Positions 1 to 5,753 are shown, numbered from the stretch's first letter. The stretch is DNA of 8,048 bases from Flavobacteriaceae bacterium UBA1682 (GCA_002320285.1 DCKE01000015.1:1-8048), one strand, 5' to 3'. The notes: a model not told the origin generated them from the sequence alone. Made by a program: numbers and translations.

Positions 1-293
1 GAAAACATGATGCGTTATTATCATGCTATAATAATATCATCCCTACGGGATTTGTTGAAAACGTGATGCGTTATAATCGTCGCATACATAATCATGGCAT
101 CCCTACGGGATTTGTTGAAAACATGATGCATTATTATCATGCTATAATAATATCATCCCTACGGAATTGTTGGGAAAAACATTCTGCGATATAATTACGG
201 CATCTACAATCATGGCATCCATACGGGATTGTTGGGAAAAATATTGCGTGATATAATTACGTCATCTACAATCATGGCATCCCTACAGGATTG
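1..293. repeat. Tandem array of five imperfect ~60-bp units with a palindromic core
   Basis: Units begin at 1, 57, 117, 174 and 236 with GAAAAC or GAAAAA. Each contains a 13-base dyad core, ATCCCTACGGGAT (5-bp arms, 3-base centre), at 39-51, 99-111, 155-167, 217-229 and 279-291; the last three cores carry one change each. Core spacings are 60, 56, 62 and 62. Units 1 and 3 are almost identical (one change in the first 49 bases). Units 4 and 5 share about 33 bases with one change. Unit 2 shares the ends of unit 1 but has a different middle. Units 1 and 3 also contain a second hairpin of 7-8 bp (arms 15-21 and 28-34 in unit 1). The array starts at the window edge, so its full length is unknown. 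No coding frame or cas gene is seen. It is probably a non-coding repeat family of flavobacteria; its role is unknown. Confidence 0.85.
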
Positions 294-324
294 CACACTG
301 CCTTCTATAATTATGGACAACAAA

Positions 325-495
325 TTATTTTTCTTTCCCTCTTCTATATTCATACATAAAATAAAGACCTAAGCACAAAAAAATTACTAAACTCGATTTT
401 AAAGCATTCCAAAAGGTCTCCTTATCGAGGAAAAAAGTCCATAAAAAATTAACCGCAAAAAGAACAAATAAAAAAGCGTAATGAGATCTTTTCAT
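325..495 (-). CDS. Small protein with two predicted membrane helices (56 aa)
   Basis: An intact frame of 56 codons runs from ATG at 495 to TAA at 325 and begins 10 bases after the stop of the upstream gene on the same strand, so the two are probably co-transcribed. The translation has a basic start (MKRSHY), a hydrophobic stretch at about residues 7-23 rich in Phe, Leu and Val, a short polar loop (DKETFWNALKSS), a second hydrophobic stretch at about 36-48, and a basic tail (RRGKEK). By the positive-inside rule both ends should face the cytoplasm. The frame was found by reading the minus strand by hand. The regular membrane-hairpin layout and tight spacing argue that it is a real gene. I do not recognise a family. 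Its position after a putative lipoprotein suggests a partner or immunity-like role, which is inference only. The repeat array starts about 30 bases past its stop. Confidence 0.65.
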   Translation of the reverse strand: MKRSHYAFLFVLFAVNFLWTFFLDKETFWNALKSSLVIFLCLGLYFMYEYRRGKEK

Positions 496-505
496 GATAT
501 ACGAT

Positions 506-1195
506 TTAAAACGGAAGCGCTGACCTAATTCCCGCCCCGATTAACAATGCTGGGGCAGTCACCACTGCGCCCGTACCGCCGGTTGCGGCCGTAATGACAG
601 CAGCACTAATTAATATTGCACTAGCTGCATTTGCATCTTTATTTACATATCGCAATACACCTCTCCAATACCCTCTCGCCTGAACATCTGAATTATCAAA
701 ATACCTCAATTCATTCCATTTCTCCAAGTTCACGGTCCAATAATTATATGAGTCAAGATAAGTGGAACCTATAATCGATAATTCATAAAAAGTTTCATCA
801 TCTAAATTCAAATACACTTCTGAAAACAATTTATTTCTTATGGTTTCTAATGAAATATCTGATTCATTAATAGACGAAATATCCTCCAAAAAAAATTGAT
901 ATAAACTCATTCTTTCCCTTAGTCCAGATGGAACATTCAAGGGTTCCTCAATTAGTTCTCTGGCATAAAATTCCTTAATTAGTTCAATATCCATAGTAGT
1001 CAAAGAACCTGAAATATCTGCACTTAATAATTTATCCACAGAGTCATCGATATTACTTCTTGAGTCAAACTCACCGTTCGATTCCTTATCACTTATATTA
1101 TGATAAATAAATTCTAGTGAAGCACTATGAAACAAAGCCAATTGGTTGGTTTCTTTAAATATCTCCTCTTTGTTATTTATATTTCTATAAGTCAT
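506..1195 (-). CDS. Hypothetical protein; body of a probable lipoprotein cut off from its signal peptide by a frame change
   Basis: The frame encodes 229 residues. The first ~185 are mixed polar and acidic, probably mostly helical, with no catalytic motif I recognise. Residues 187-229 form an Ala/Gly/Ile/Val-rich hydrophobic tail (for example AVITAATGGTGAVV) ending in SALPF, which could insert into or lie along a membrane. In its own frame the gene has no signal peptide and is closed by a TGA at 1216-1214, seven codons before the ATG. In the neighbouring frame directly upstream (1278-1192) lies a textbook lipoprotein signal peptide ending in an ATGA overlap with this ATG. One extra base between about 1192 and 1216, for example in the T5 run (complement of 1202-1206), would fuse them into a protein of about 257 aa. 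The intact ancestor was therefore probably a surface or periplasmic lipoprotein. As sequenced, the product would be cytoplasmic unless frameshifting occurs. A small membrane protein gene follows after 10 bases. Function unknown. Confidence 0.7.
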   Translation of the reverse strand: MTYRNINNKEEIFKETNQLALFHSASLEFIYHNISDKESNGEFDSRSNIDDSVDKLLSADISGSLTTMDIELIKEFYARELIEEPLNVPSGLRERMSLYQFFLEDISSINESDISLETIRNKLFSEVYLNLDDETFYELSIIGSTYLDSYNYWTVNLEKWNELRYFDNSDVQARGYWRGVLRYVNKDANAASAILISAAVITAATGGTGAVVTAPALLIGAGIRSALPF

Positions 1196-1278
1196 ATCAT
1201 TAAAAACATCGGCTCATGGCCTTCATTATTTGTGCACGACCCTAAAATCAATACTAATCCAATAATAATTTTTTTCAT
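1192..1278 (-). CDS. 28-codon lipoprotein signal-peptide frame, 5' part of the split gene
   Basis: The translation starts MKKIIIGLVLILGSC and continues TNNEGHEPMFLMI before TGA. It has a basic n-region (KK), a hydrophobic core and the lipobox L-G-S-C with Cys15, the pattern cut by signal peptidase II and lipid-modified. The residues after the Cys (TNNEG) are polar, as expected for the start of a mature lipoprotein. The TGA at 1194-1192 overlaps the ATG (1195-1193) of the 229-codon frame as ATGA. The best reading is that this is the N-terminus of that protein, separated by a one-base deletion or a sequencing error. Alternatives are a translationally coupled leader peptide or a -1 frameshift in the overlap. 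The zero-frame slippery site would be G TTT TTA, which is not a canonical heptamer. ATG at 1278 is the only sensible start, since the lysines and core follow directly. Confidence 0.65.
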   Translation of the reverse strand: MKKIIIGLVLILGSCTNNEGHEPMFLMI

Positions 1279-1284
1279 AATTCA

Positions 1285-1314
1285 GTATATTTAAGTTTAA
1301 CGAATTAAATATAC
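1285..1314. promoter_or_regulatory. Perfect 10-bp inverted repeat upstream of the split lipoprotein gene
   Basis: The arms are GTATATTTAA (1285-1294) and TTAAATATAC (1305-1314), separated by 10 bases. The dyad ends seven bases before the ATG at 1278. It could be an operator overlapping the promoter or a hairpin in the mRNA leader that masks the start codon. The sequence is AT-rich, which raises the chance of a random dyad, but perfect 10-bp arms at this position are still notable. Confidence 0.45.
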
Positions 1315-1530
1315 CAAACCATAATCGACTAAATTGTCAAAAAAAAAGATATTTAAATCGCAAAATGGGAATTATATAAATAAAAACAGATTTATATAAA
1401 AATTTAACTTTATACAAAAAAGTATATATTTTAACAAAACTAAAAAATAGTAGAAAACTAAAAATTTAACTTCAAACTACTGATAAACAACTTATAAGAT
1501 ATTTGGTTTTACCGTATTATTCAAACAATG

Positions 1531-1560
1531 TCTATAATTATGTCACGCCCACGGGATTTT
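1531..1560. repeat. Decayed single copy of the palindromic repeat family
   Basis: The stretch TCTATAATTATGTCACGCCC followed by ACGGGATTTT matches the right part of the units at the left edge: a CTATAATTATG-like lead (compare 304-314 and the ATAATTAC of units 4 and 5), then a core like GGCATCCCTACGGGATT with the left arm altered and one base lost. It is in the same orientation as the array and lies about 45 bases past the stop codon of truC. Confidence 0.5.
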
Positions 1561-1605
1561 TTAGACGAGATTCCTTCTTATTTACTATACAACACAACCC
1601 TATCT

Positions 1606-2301
1606 TTAAAAATAAGGGCTAATATCAAAATTCAAAATCGCATTATACGCCTTAAACCCCTCATCCACTTTCGCTTTAAGATGAATGCGCTCTAAAGTAA
1701 CTGGATGCGTAAATTCCAATTCAACTGCATGCAACATCATTCCCGTCAGTCCATAAGTTTCGAGCCAAAGTTTATTTTGTTTGTTACAGCCGTGAGGTCG
1801 GCTACCCAATATCGGATGAAAAATATGACTAAAATGTTTGCGCAATTGGTGGGTTCTTCCCGTTTCGGGAGTGGCTTCCACTAAAGAATAGCGCGATGTA
1901 TTATGTTTGGCGAAAGGCAAATCAATTTCCGATTGCTGTAAACACTTAAACGAAGTCAACGCATCTTGTTGGTTTCCCCTATCATTAGTTAAGGCATAAT
2001 CGATAGTCATCTCCGCTGGTGCATACCCCCTTAAAATAGCCAGATATTTTTTTACAACTTTGCGTTGTGCAAAATCGTCGTTCATCTTTGTTAAGGTATC
2101 CTTATCCAAAGCAAACAGCAAAACACCGGTGGTTTTTCGATCCAAACGGTGTATGGGATACACGTGTTTATCGATTTGATTTCTCAATTCTTGAATTGCG
2201 TATTCTTTGATATCACGTGCTATAAATGATTTGTGAACCAAGAGGTTCCTCGGTTTATTTATGGCTACTAAATAGTCATCTTGATATAATATTTCTAACA
2301 T
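1606..2301 (-). CDS. truC: tRNA pseudouridine synthase, TruC-like (RluA family)
   Basis: The enzyme would turn a uridine into pseudouridine in RNA; for E. coli TruC this is U65 in the acceptor/T-stem region of certain tRNAs. The 231-residue length is close to the family norm with no S4 domain in front. The N-terminus (LYQDDYLVAINKPRNLLVHKS) is the typical RluA/TruC opening. The motif HRLDRKTTGVLLF at 51-63 contains the expected catalytic Asp54, and a GRTHQLRKHFSH motif lies in the C-terminal half, followed by HPILGSRPHG. The Arg-Asp after the KPxNLLVHKS segment and the GRTHQLR-HPILG block favour TruC over RluA, C or D. The ATG at 2301 matches the start of family members. The gene follows the Dph6-like gene by 67 bases with no terminator between, so the two may share a transcript. 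The exact RNA target is inferred from the family. Confidence 0.85.
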   Translation of the reverse strand: MLEILYQDDYLVAINKPRNLLVHKSFIARDIKEYAIQELRNQIDKHVYPIHRLDRKTTGVLLFALDKDTLTKMNDDFAQRKVVKKYLAILRGYAPAEMTIDYALTNDRGNQQDALTSFKCLQQSEIDLPFAKHNTSRYSLVEATPETGRTHQLRKHFSHIFHPILGSRPHGCNKQNKLWLETYGLTGMMLHAVELEFTHPVTLERIHLKAKVDEGFKAYNAILNFDISPYF

Positions 2302-2368
2302 AGCGAACGCACTAAAATCTAATTATAATTCTGTTTTTTTTGTATTATCAGTATCGATTAAGCTTGGA

Positions 2369-3076
2369 TTACAACAAATCTAAAAACCAAAAACCATATT
2401 TTTTGGCCGTTTCTCCTTCCGTTGATGTTGGTGCATCGTAGGTTTTATAAACACTTTCACCTACTTTAAAATCTACGGGTTTTTTAAAGATTGGGCCGTC
2501 GTAAACAAAAGTATGAAATTCACCATTTTCACCGCAGGGATCGACTGCTGTCGGCAAATCTTTTAAAAATTGTTGATTTATAGTTCTCCCTAAAAAACTC
2601 TTGTCTAAATAGGTCTCATTGACACAGATAACCAAGGCCTTAAATCCCGCTTCAATCATTTCCATCAACAAAGACGCTGACGGTTTTTTCCAAAGCGGAA
2701 AAACAGCAATTAATCCCAATTTACTCAATTGCCCTTCTCTAAAAACCTTTAGATCTTCTAAGAGTATATCGCCAAAAATATGATTGACAATTCCTTGCGT
2801 TTTATAAGTCATACAACGCTCTTGCATTAATGCTTCATACTGCTCGTTTGTCAAAGGAGTAGGCATCTCGATAATATCGACTGGCAATGCCGTTTTTAAA
2901 GCCGCTACTTGACGCAATAACAGTTCACGTCGAATCCCGTGCATAGATACCCGATCGTACTGCTGTTGCACCGAAGTAGATAACTGTACTACATCGTATT
3001 CATTCTTCTGGGAAATTTGATAAAGCGCATAAGCGGCATCTTTTCCCGTACTCCAATGCAGGATGGCTGTTTTCAT
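2369..3076 (-). CDS. Dph6/DUF71-family ATP-pyrophosphatase (diphthine--ammonia ligase-like)
   Basis: This 235-residue protein belongs to the adenine nucleotide alpha-hydrolase fold. An N-terminal PP-loop-like motif, WSTGKDAAYAL at 8-18, keeps GKD although the common SGGKDS is changed. FGDI lies at 101-104 and the DUF71 signature GENGEFHT at 182-189, within VDPCGENGEFHTF. In archaea and eukaryotes this family amidates diphthine on elongation factor 2 using ATP and ammonium. Bacteria have no diphthamide, so the bacterial member must act on another carboxyl or amide substrate; cobalamin-related salvage has been proposed for part of the family, but nothing here points to it. The ATG at 3076 directly opens the first beta strand (MKTAILHWS). 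It lies downstream of the E2 terminator, so it probably has its own promoter, and it may be co-transcribed with truC. Confidence 0.8.
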   Translation of the reverse strand: MKTAILHWSTGKDAAYALYQISQKNEYDVVQLSTSVQQQYDRVSMHGIRRELLLRQVAALKTALPVDIIEMPTPLTNEQYEALMQERCMTYKTQGIVNHIFGDILLEDLKVFREGQLSKLGLIAVFPLWKKPSASLLMEMIEAGFKALVICVNETYLDKSFLGRTINQQFLKDLPTAVDPCGENGEFHTFVYDGPIFKKPVDFKVGESVYKTYDAPTSTEGETAKKYGFWFLDLL

Positions 3077-3103
3077 ATAAACTGATTAATTCCCTTCACA
3101 GAC

Positions 3104-3127
3104 TTTGCTTTTATCTATAAAAGCAAA
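3104..3127 (-). other. Perfect 11-bp inverted repeat in the leader of the Dph6-like gene
   Basis: The arms TTTGCTTTTAT (3104-3114) and ATAAAAGCAAA (3117-3127) are exact reverse complements with a 2-base centre. The repeat lies between the E2 terminator hairpin and the ATG at 3076 and shares three bases (3125-3127) with that terminator. It may be a second, weaker termination hairpin or a protein-binding dyad at the promoter of the next gene. Confidence 0.5.
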
Positions 3128-3152
3128 AAGCGATTCTTTCGAACCGCTTTTT
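3125..3152 (-). terminator. Rho-independent terminator of the E2 gene
   Basis: On the minus strand the RNA forms a 12-bp stem (arms 3141-3152 and 3125-3136) closed by a GAAA tetraloop, with AAAAAGCG opposite CGCUUUUU, so the U run is part of the second arm. The single imperfect position is a G-U wobble in minus-strand RNA but an A-C mismatch in plus-strand RNA, which fits the direction of the gene. It begins about 15 bases after the E2 stop. Confidence 0.85.
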
Positions 3153-3167
3153 ATATAAGCTGTATAA

Positions 3168-4460
3168 TTATACTTCTCTATTAATATCCCAAGCTTCCAA
3201 AATATCAGCTACTCGTTTTACAAAGCTACCTCCTAAAGCACCATCAACCACACGGTGATCATAACTGTGCGATAAGAACATTTTTTGACGGATTCCGATA
3301 AAATCTCCTTCTGGTGTTTCAATAACTGCTGGCACTTTTCTAATAGCACCAAGAGCTAAAATTCCCACTTGTGGTTGATTTAAAATTGGCGTACCAAAAA
3401 CACTTCCAAAAGTACCTACGTTTGTTACGGTATAAGTACCTCCTTGAGTATCATCCGGTTTTAATTTACCCATTTTTGCACGATTACCTAAATCGTTAAC
3501 CGCTTTAGCCATACCTACCAAATTTAATTGATCTGCATTTTTGATAACCGGTACGATTAAGTTTCCATTCGGTAAAGCCGCTGCCATCCCCAAGTTGATG
3601 TTTTTCTTTTTGATGATATAGTCGCCTTCAACAGAAATATTCATTCCCGGGAATTCTTTTAATGCTTTAGCAACTGCTTCCATAAAGATTGGAGTAAAAG
3701 TCAACTTCTCTCCTTCTCTTTTTTCAAAGCTGTTTTTAACTTTATTTCTCCAATTAACGATATTGGTTACATCAACTTCAATAAAGGATTGAACGTGTGC
3801 AGATGTCTGAATGGACTGCACCATATAACCGGCAATCAATTTACGCATTCTGTCCATTTCAACCACTTCATCACCACCATTAACCGATACCGGTACTGCT
3901 TTAGCTGCAGCTGCAACTGGAGTTGCTTTTGGAGCTTCAACAGCTTTGGCTACTGGAGCTTGTGTTCCTCTATTTTTTACGTAGTCTAAAATATCACTTT
4001 TAGTAACACGTGCATCTTTACCTGTTCCGGTAATCGCTTCCAATTCAGAAAGTGAAATACCTTCTTCCTTAGCGATATTCTTAACCAAAGGAGAGAAGAA
4101 CTTCTCAGAATCAGCATAAGCTGCCGTCGTTATTTCTTGAGCTGCCACTACTGTATTTTGAACAGCAGCAACTGGAGTTGACGCCGTTGATGCAGCAGCT
4201 ACAGGAGCCACACTACCACCAGCAGTCTCGATAATTGCTATGGTTTGCCCTACTTGAACTACATCATCTACTTGAAATAAAATCTCTACTAAAGTTCCCG
4301 CTACTTCAGATGGAACTTCACTATCTACTTTATCGGTTGCAATTTCTAAAACGGTTTCATCTACCTCAATGGTATCTCCTACATTTTTCAACCAATTTGT
4401 TATCGTTGCCTCTGCAACACTTTCCCCCATTTTGGGTAATTTCAATTCGAACTTTGCCAT
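3168..4460 (-). CDS. Dihydrolipoamide acyltransferase, E2 of a 2-oxo acid dehydrogenase complex (probably branched-chain type)
   Basis: This core enzyme transfers the acyl group from a lipoyl arm to coenzyme A and scaffolds E1 and E3. Three domains are clear. The lipoyl domain spans about residues 3-79, with Lys44 in ATDKVDSEV as the lipoylation site. The E1/E3-binding domain spans about 121-161 (FSPLVKNIAKEEG to KSDILDYV). The catalytic domain spans about 200-430 and ends with SYDHRVVDGALG, giving catalytic His402 and Asp406. The linkers at about 83-115 and 165-192 are Ala/Pro/Val-rich and flexible. The 430-residue length is normal for an E2 with one lipoyl domain. The DKVDSEVPSEVAG lipoyl motif is more usual in branched-chain or 2-oxoglutarate types than in pyruvate types, so substrate remains uncertain. 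No E1 or E3 gene is adjacent. It has its own terminator and a promoter-like box upstream, so it is probably a single-gene unit. Confidence 0.93.
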   Translation of the reverse strand: MAKFELKLPKMGESVAEATITNWLKNVGDTIEVDETVLEIATDKVDSEVPSEVAGTLVEILFQVDDVVQVGQTIAIIETAGGSVAPVAAASTASTPVAAVQNTVVAAQEITTAAYADSEKFFSPLVKNIAKEEGISLSELEAITGTGKDARVTKSDILDYVKNRGTQAPVAKAVEAPKATPVAAAAKAVPVSVNGGDEVVEMDRMRKLIAGYMVQSIQTSAHVQSFIEVDVTNIVNWRNKVKNSFEKREGEKLTFTPIFMEAVAKALKEFPGMNISVEGDYIIKKKNINLGMAAALPNGNLIVPVIKNADQLNLVGMAKAVNDLGNRAKMGKLKPDDTQGGTYTVTNVGTFGSVFGTPILNQPQVGILALGAIRKVPAVIETPEGDFIGIRQKMFLSHSYDHRVVDGALGGSFVKRVADILEAWDINREV

Positions 4461-4497
4461 ATCTCTAAACTCAAGTTGTGTTTTGCTATTTAAAATA

Positions 4498-4505
4498 CAA
4501 ATTTA
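4498..4505 (-). promoter_or_regulatory. Bacteroidota-type -7 box upstream of the E2 gene
   Basis: Read on the minus strand the site is TAAATTTG, an exact match to TAnnTTTG, about 37 bases upstream of the ATG at 4460. That would give a leader of about 30 bases. I see no clear TTTG -33 box at the usual distance, so confidence is moderate. Confidence 0.5.
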
Positions 4506-4549
4506 ATAATAATTTCGACTATTTATACCTTATTTTAAAAATCTAGACC

Positions 4550-5704
4550 CTATAATGGAATTATTTGCCCCCGATCGTTGCGATCGTTACTTCCAATTAA
4601 GAAAGAAGACTGAGAAGGCTTTATCTTAAATGTTATAAATCGAGAGGATTCTTCTCTCATAAAGCTGATTAACGTTTTATTAGAAATAAAATCGCCATCA
4701 AAGATGATCTCAATATATTTTTTATTATACCGTTCTAAATTCTTTTTTAATTCTGAAAGGCTAGAAAAAACGTCAATATTTTGACCGATCTTACTTTCAA
4801 TCGTAGCCCTTAATTCTCTATTGTTTGACAACAAGAAAAAATACTGTGGGGGCAGTGATTTTCGTCCGGTCGACTGTTGCTTTACCAACGAAAAATACCA
4901 ACTTCCCAAGACCATGATCCCATCGAAAAAAATCGATTTCTTAAAGTGTTTTTTATAAAAAAACTGCATGGCGTCTTGAAAACGGTTTCTAAAAGTTTCA
5001 TCTTTTAATGTGCTTTCACCCTTATAATGAATCACCGTAGTTTGAGGGAAATAGTAATTTTGCTTTCCGCTCTTCAAAATCATATACGACAAATCAATAT
5101 CATCGGAATACATAAAACACGCCTCATCAAATCCGCCTACTTCCACATACAGTTCGCGCTTCAGCCACATAAAAGCCCCAACGAGTATGTCGACCTGATC
5201 GGTTTGATTTTCTCTGACATGCCCTGCATAGTATCGATTAAACCACGACATTCTAGACAACAAGCGTCCCAAACCGCTTATTTTGGTAAAGGCCACCCAA
5301 GGTGTCGGTACACCCCGTTTGGATTCCGGCAGGAACTTCCCAGCCCCATCTATAAGCCGACAACCAATAACACCGCTGTCTTCGCGTTGTTTTGCAAAAT
5401 CATATAAACTGCTAAAAGTATCCTCAGCTACCACAGTATCCGGGTTTAAAATACACAGGTATTCTCCTTTTGCGTAGGTCACACCAATATTATTTCCCTT
5501 TGGAAAACCCAAATTCTCCGAATTGACAATATACTGCACTGTTGGAAAATGCTGCTGCATCATCATTGCGCTATTATCCGTTGAATTATTATCCACAACT
5601 ATAATCTCAGCATCCATATGAACAAGTGACTTTTGCACACTTCGGATGCATTGTTCTAAAAAAAACTCGACGTTGTAATTTAAAATGATTACGGATAACT
5701 GCAT
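4550..5704 (-). CDS. Family 2 glycosyltransferase, rhamnosyltransferase-like, with C-terminal extension
   Basis: The protein should transfer a sugar from a nucleotide-sugar donor to a surface glycan or lipid-linked acceptor on the cytoplasmic side of the membrane. The GT-A fold is seen from the first residue: MQLSVIILNYN, then VDNNSTD (37-43), ENLGFPKGNN (63-72), NPDT (87-90) in the place of the DXD metal site, VGAFMWLKR (175-183) and GGFDEACFMYSDDIDL (190-205), followed by VIHYKGEST. This order matches WbbL-like rhamnosyltransferases, though the true donor cannot be told. Residues from about 285 to 384 form an extra domain with alternating strands and helices ending in FLIGSNDRNDRGQIIPL. I cannot assign it. 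I chose ATG at 5704 (384 aa) over TTG at 5710 because the strand begins at once and the TTG lies inside a -7-like box. No other surface-sugar genes are in the window. Confidence 0.85.
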   Translation of the reverse strand: MQLSVIILNYNVEFFLEQCIRSVQKSLVHMDAEIIVVDNNSTDNSAMMMQQHFPTVQYIVNSENLGFPKGNNIGVTYAKGEYLCILNPDTVVAEDTFSSLYDFAKQREDSGVIGCRLIDGAGKFLPESKRGVPTPWVAFTKISGLGRLLSRMSWFNRYYAGHVRENQTDQVDILVGAFMWLKRELYVEVGGFDEACFMYSDDIDLSYMILKSGKQNYYFPQTTVIHYKGESTLKDETFRNRFQDAMQFFYKKHFKKSIFFDGIMVLGSWYFSLVKQQSTGRKSLPPQYFFLLSNNRELRATIESKIGQNIDVFSSLSELKKNLERYNKKYIEIIFDGDFISNKTLISFMREESSRFITFKIKPSQSSFLIGSNDRNDRGQIIPL

Positions 5705-5707
5705 GGG

Positions 5708-5715
5708 CAAATATA
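5708..5715 (-). promoter_or_regulatory. Bacteroidota-type -7 box abutting the glycosyltransferase start
   Basis: On the minus strand the site reads TATATTTG, an exact match to TAnnTTTG, and is followed by CCC and then the ATG at 5704. Transcription would start at or within a few bases of the start codon, so the mRNA could be leaderless. It lies after the typA terminator, as expected for a new transcription unit. A good -33 TTTG is not evident. Confidence 0.5.
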
Positions 5716-5753
5716 ATTTGTTTTTAGCAGAATAAAAACATCTTAATTCAAAT

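Larger units (their letters stand above)
1279..1605. other. Intergenic gap of 327 bp, very AT-rich
   Basis: I see no coding frame of useful length here. The gap holds the perfect inverted repeat at 1285-1314, poly-A and poly-T runs, and one decayed copy of the palindromic repeat family at 1531-1560. It should contain the promoter of the split lipoprotein gene, but I find no convincing pair of Bacteroidota -33 (TTTG) and -7 (TAnnTTTG) boxes at normal spacing. It should also hold the 3' end of the truC transcript; I see no classical hairpin-plus-U-run terminator after truC. Confidence 0.6.

Noticed and set aside
1..293. CRISPR array
   Set aside because: The regular ~60-bp period suggested it, but the units are imperfect throughout, the supposed spacers are themselves repeated (units 1 and 3, 4 and 5), no 25-40 base block is constant, and no cas gene is present.
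1198..1210. Programmed -1 frameshift site in the lipoprotein gene
   Set aside because: The zero-frame site G TTT TTA is not a canonical slippery heptamer, and I see no clear downstream stimulatory structure; kept only as an alternative to a mutation.
1397..1472. 14-base direct repeat TAAAAATTTAACTT at 1397-1410 and 1459-1472
   Set aside because: It is low-complexity sequence in a very AT-rich gap, so chance or drift is a sufficient explanation.
1598..1618. Terminator of truC (CCCTAT with ATAAGGG)
   Set aside because: The stem is short and bulged, overlaps the stop codon, and has no U run after it on the minus strand.
3789..5477. Plus-strand open frames opposite the E2 and glycosyltransferase genes
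   Set aside because: They lie wholly or almost wholly inside well-supported minus-strand genes, have low-complexity or unlike-protein translations, and show no motifs.
5705..5710. TTG start two codons upstream for the glycosyltransferase
   Set aside because: The ATG at 5704 gives the standard family N-terminus, and the TTG overlaps a TAnnTTTG box.
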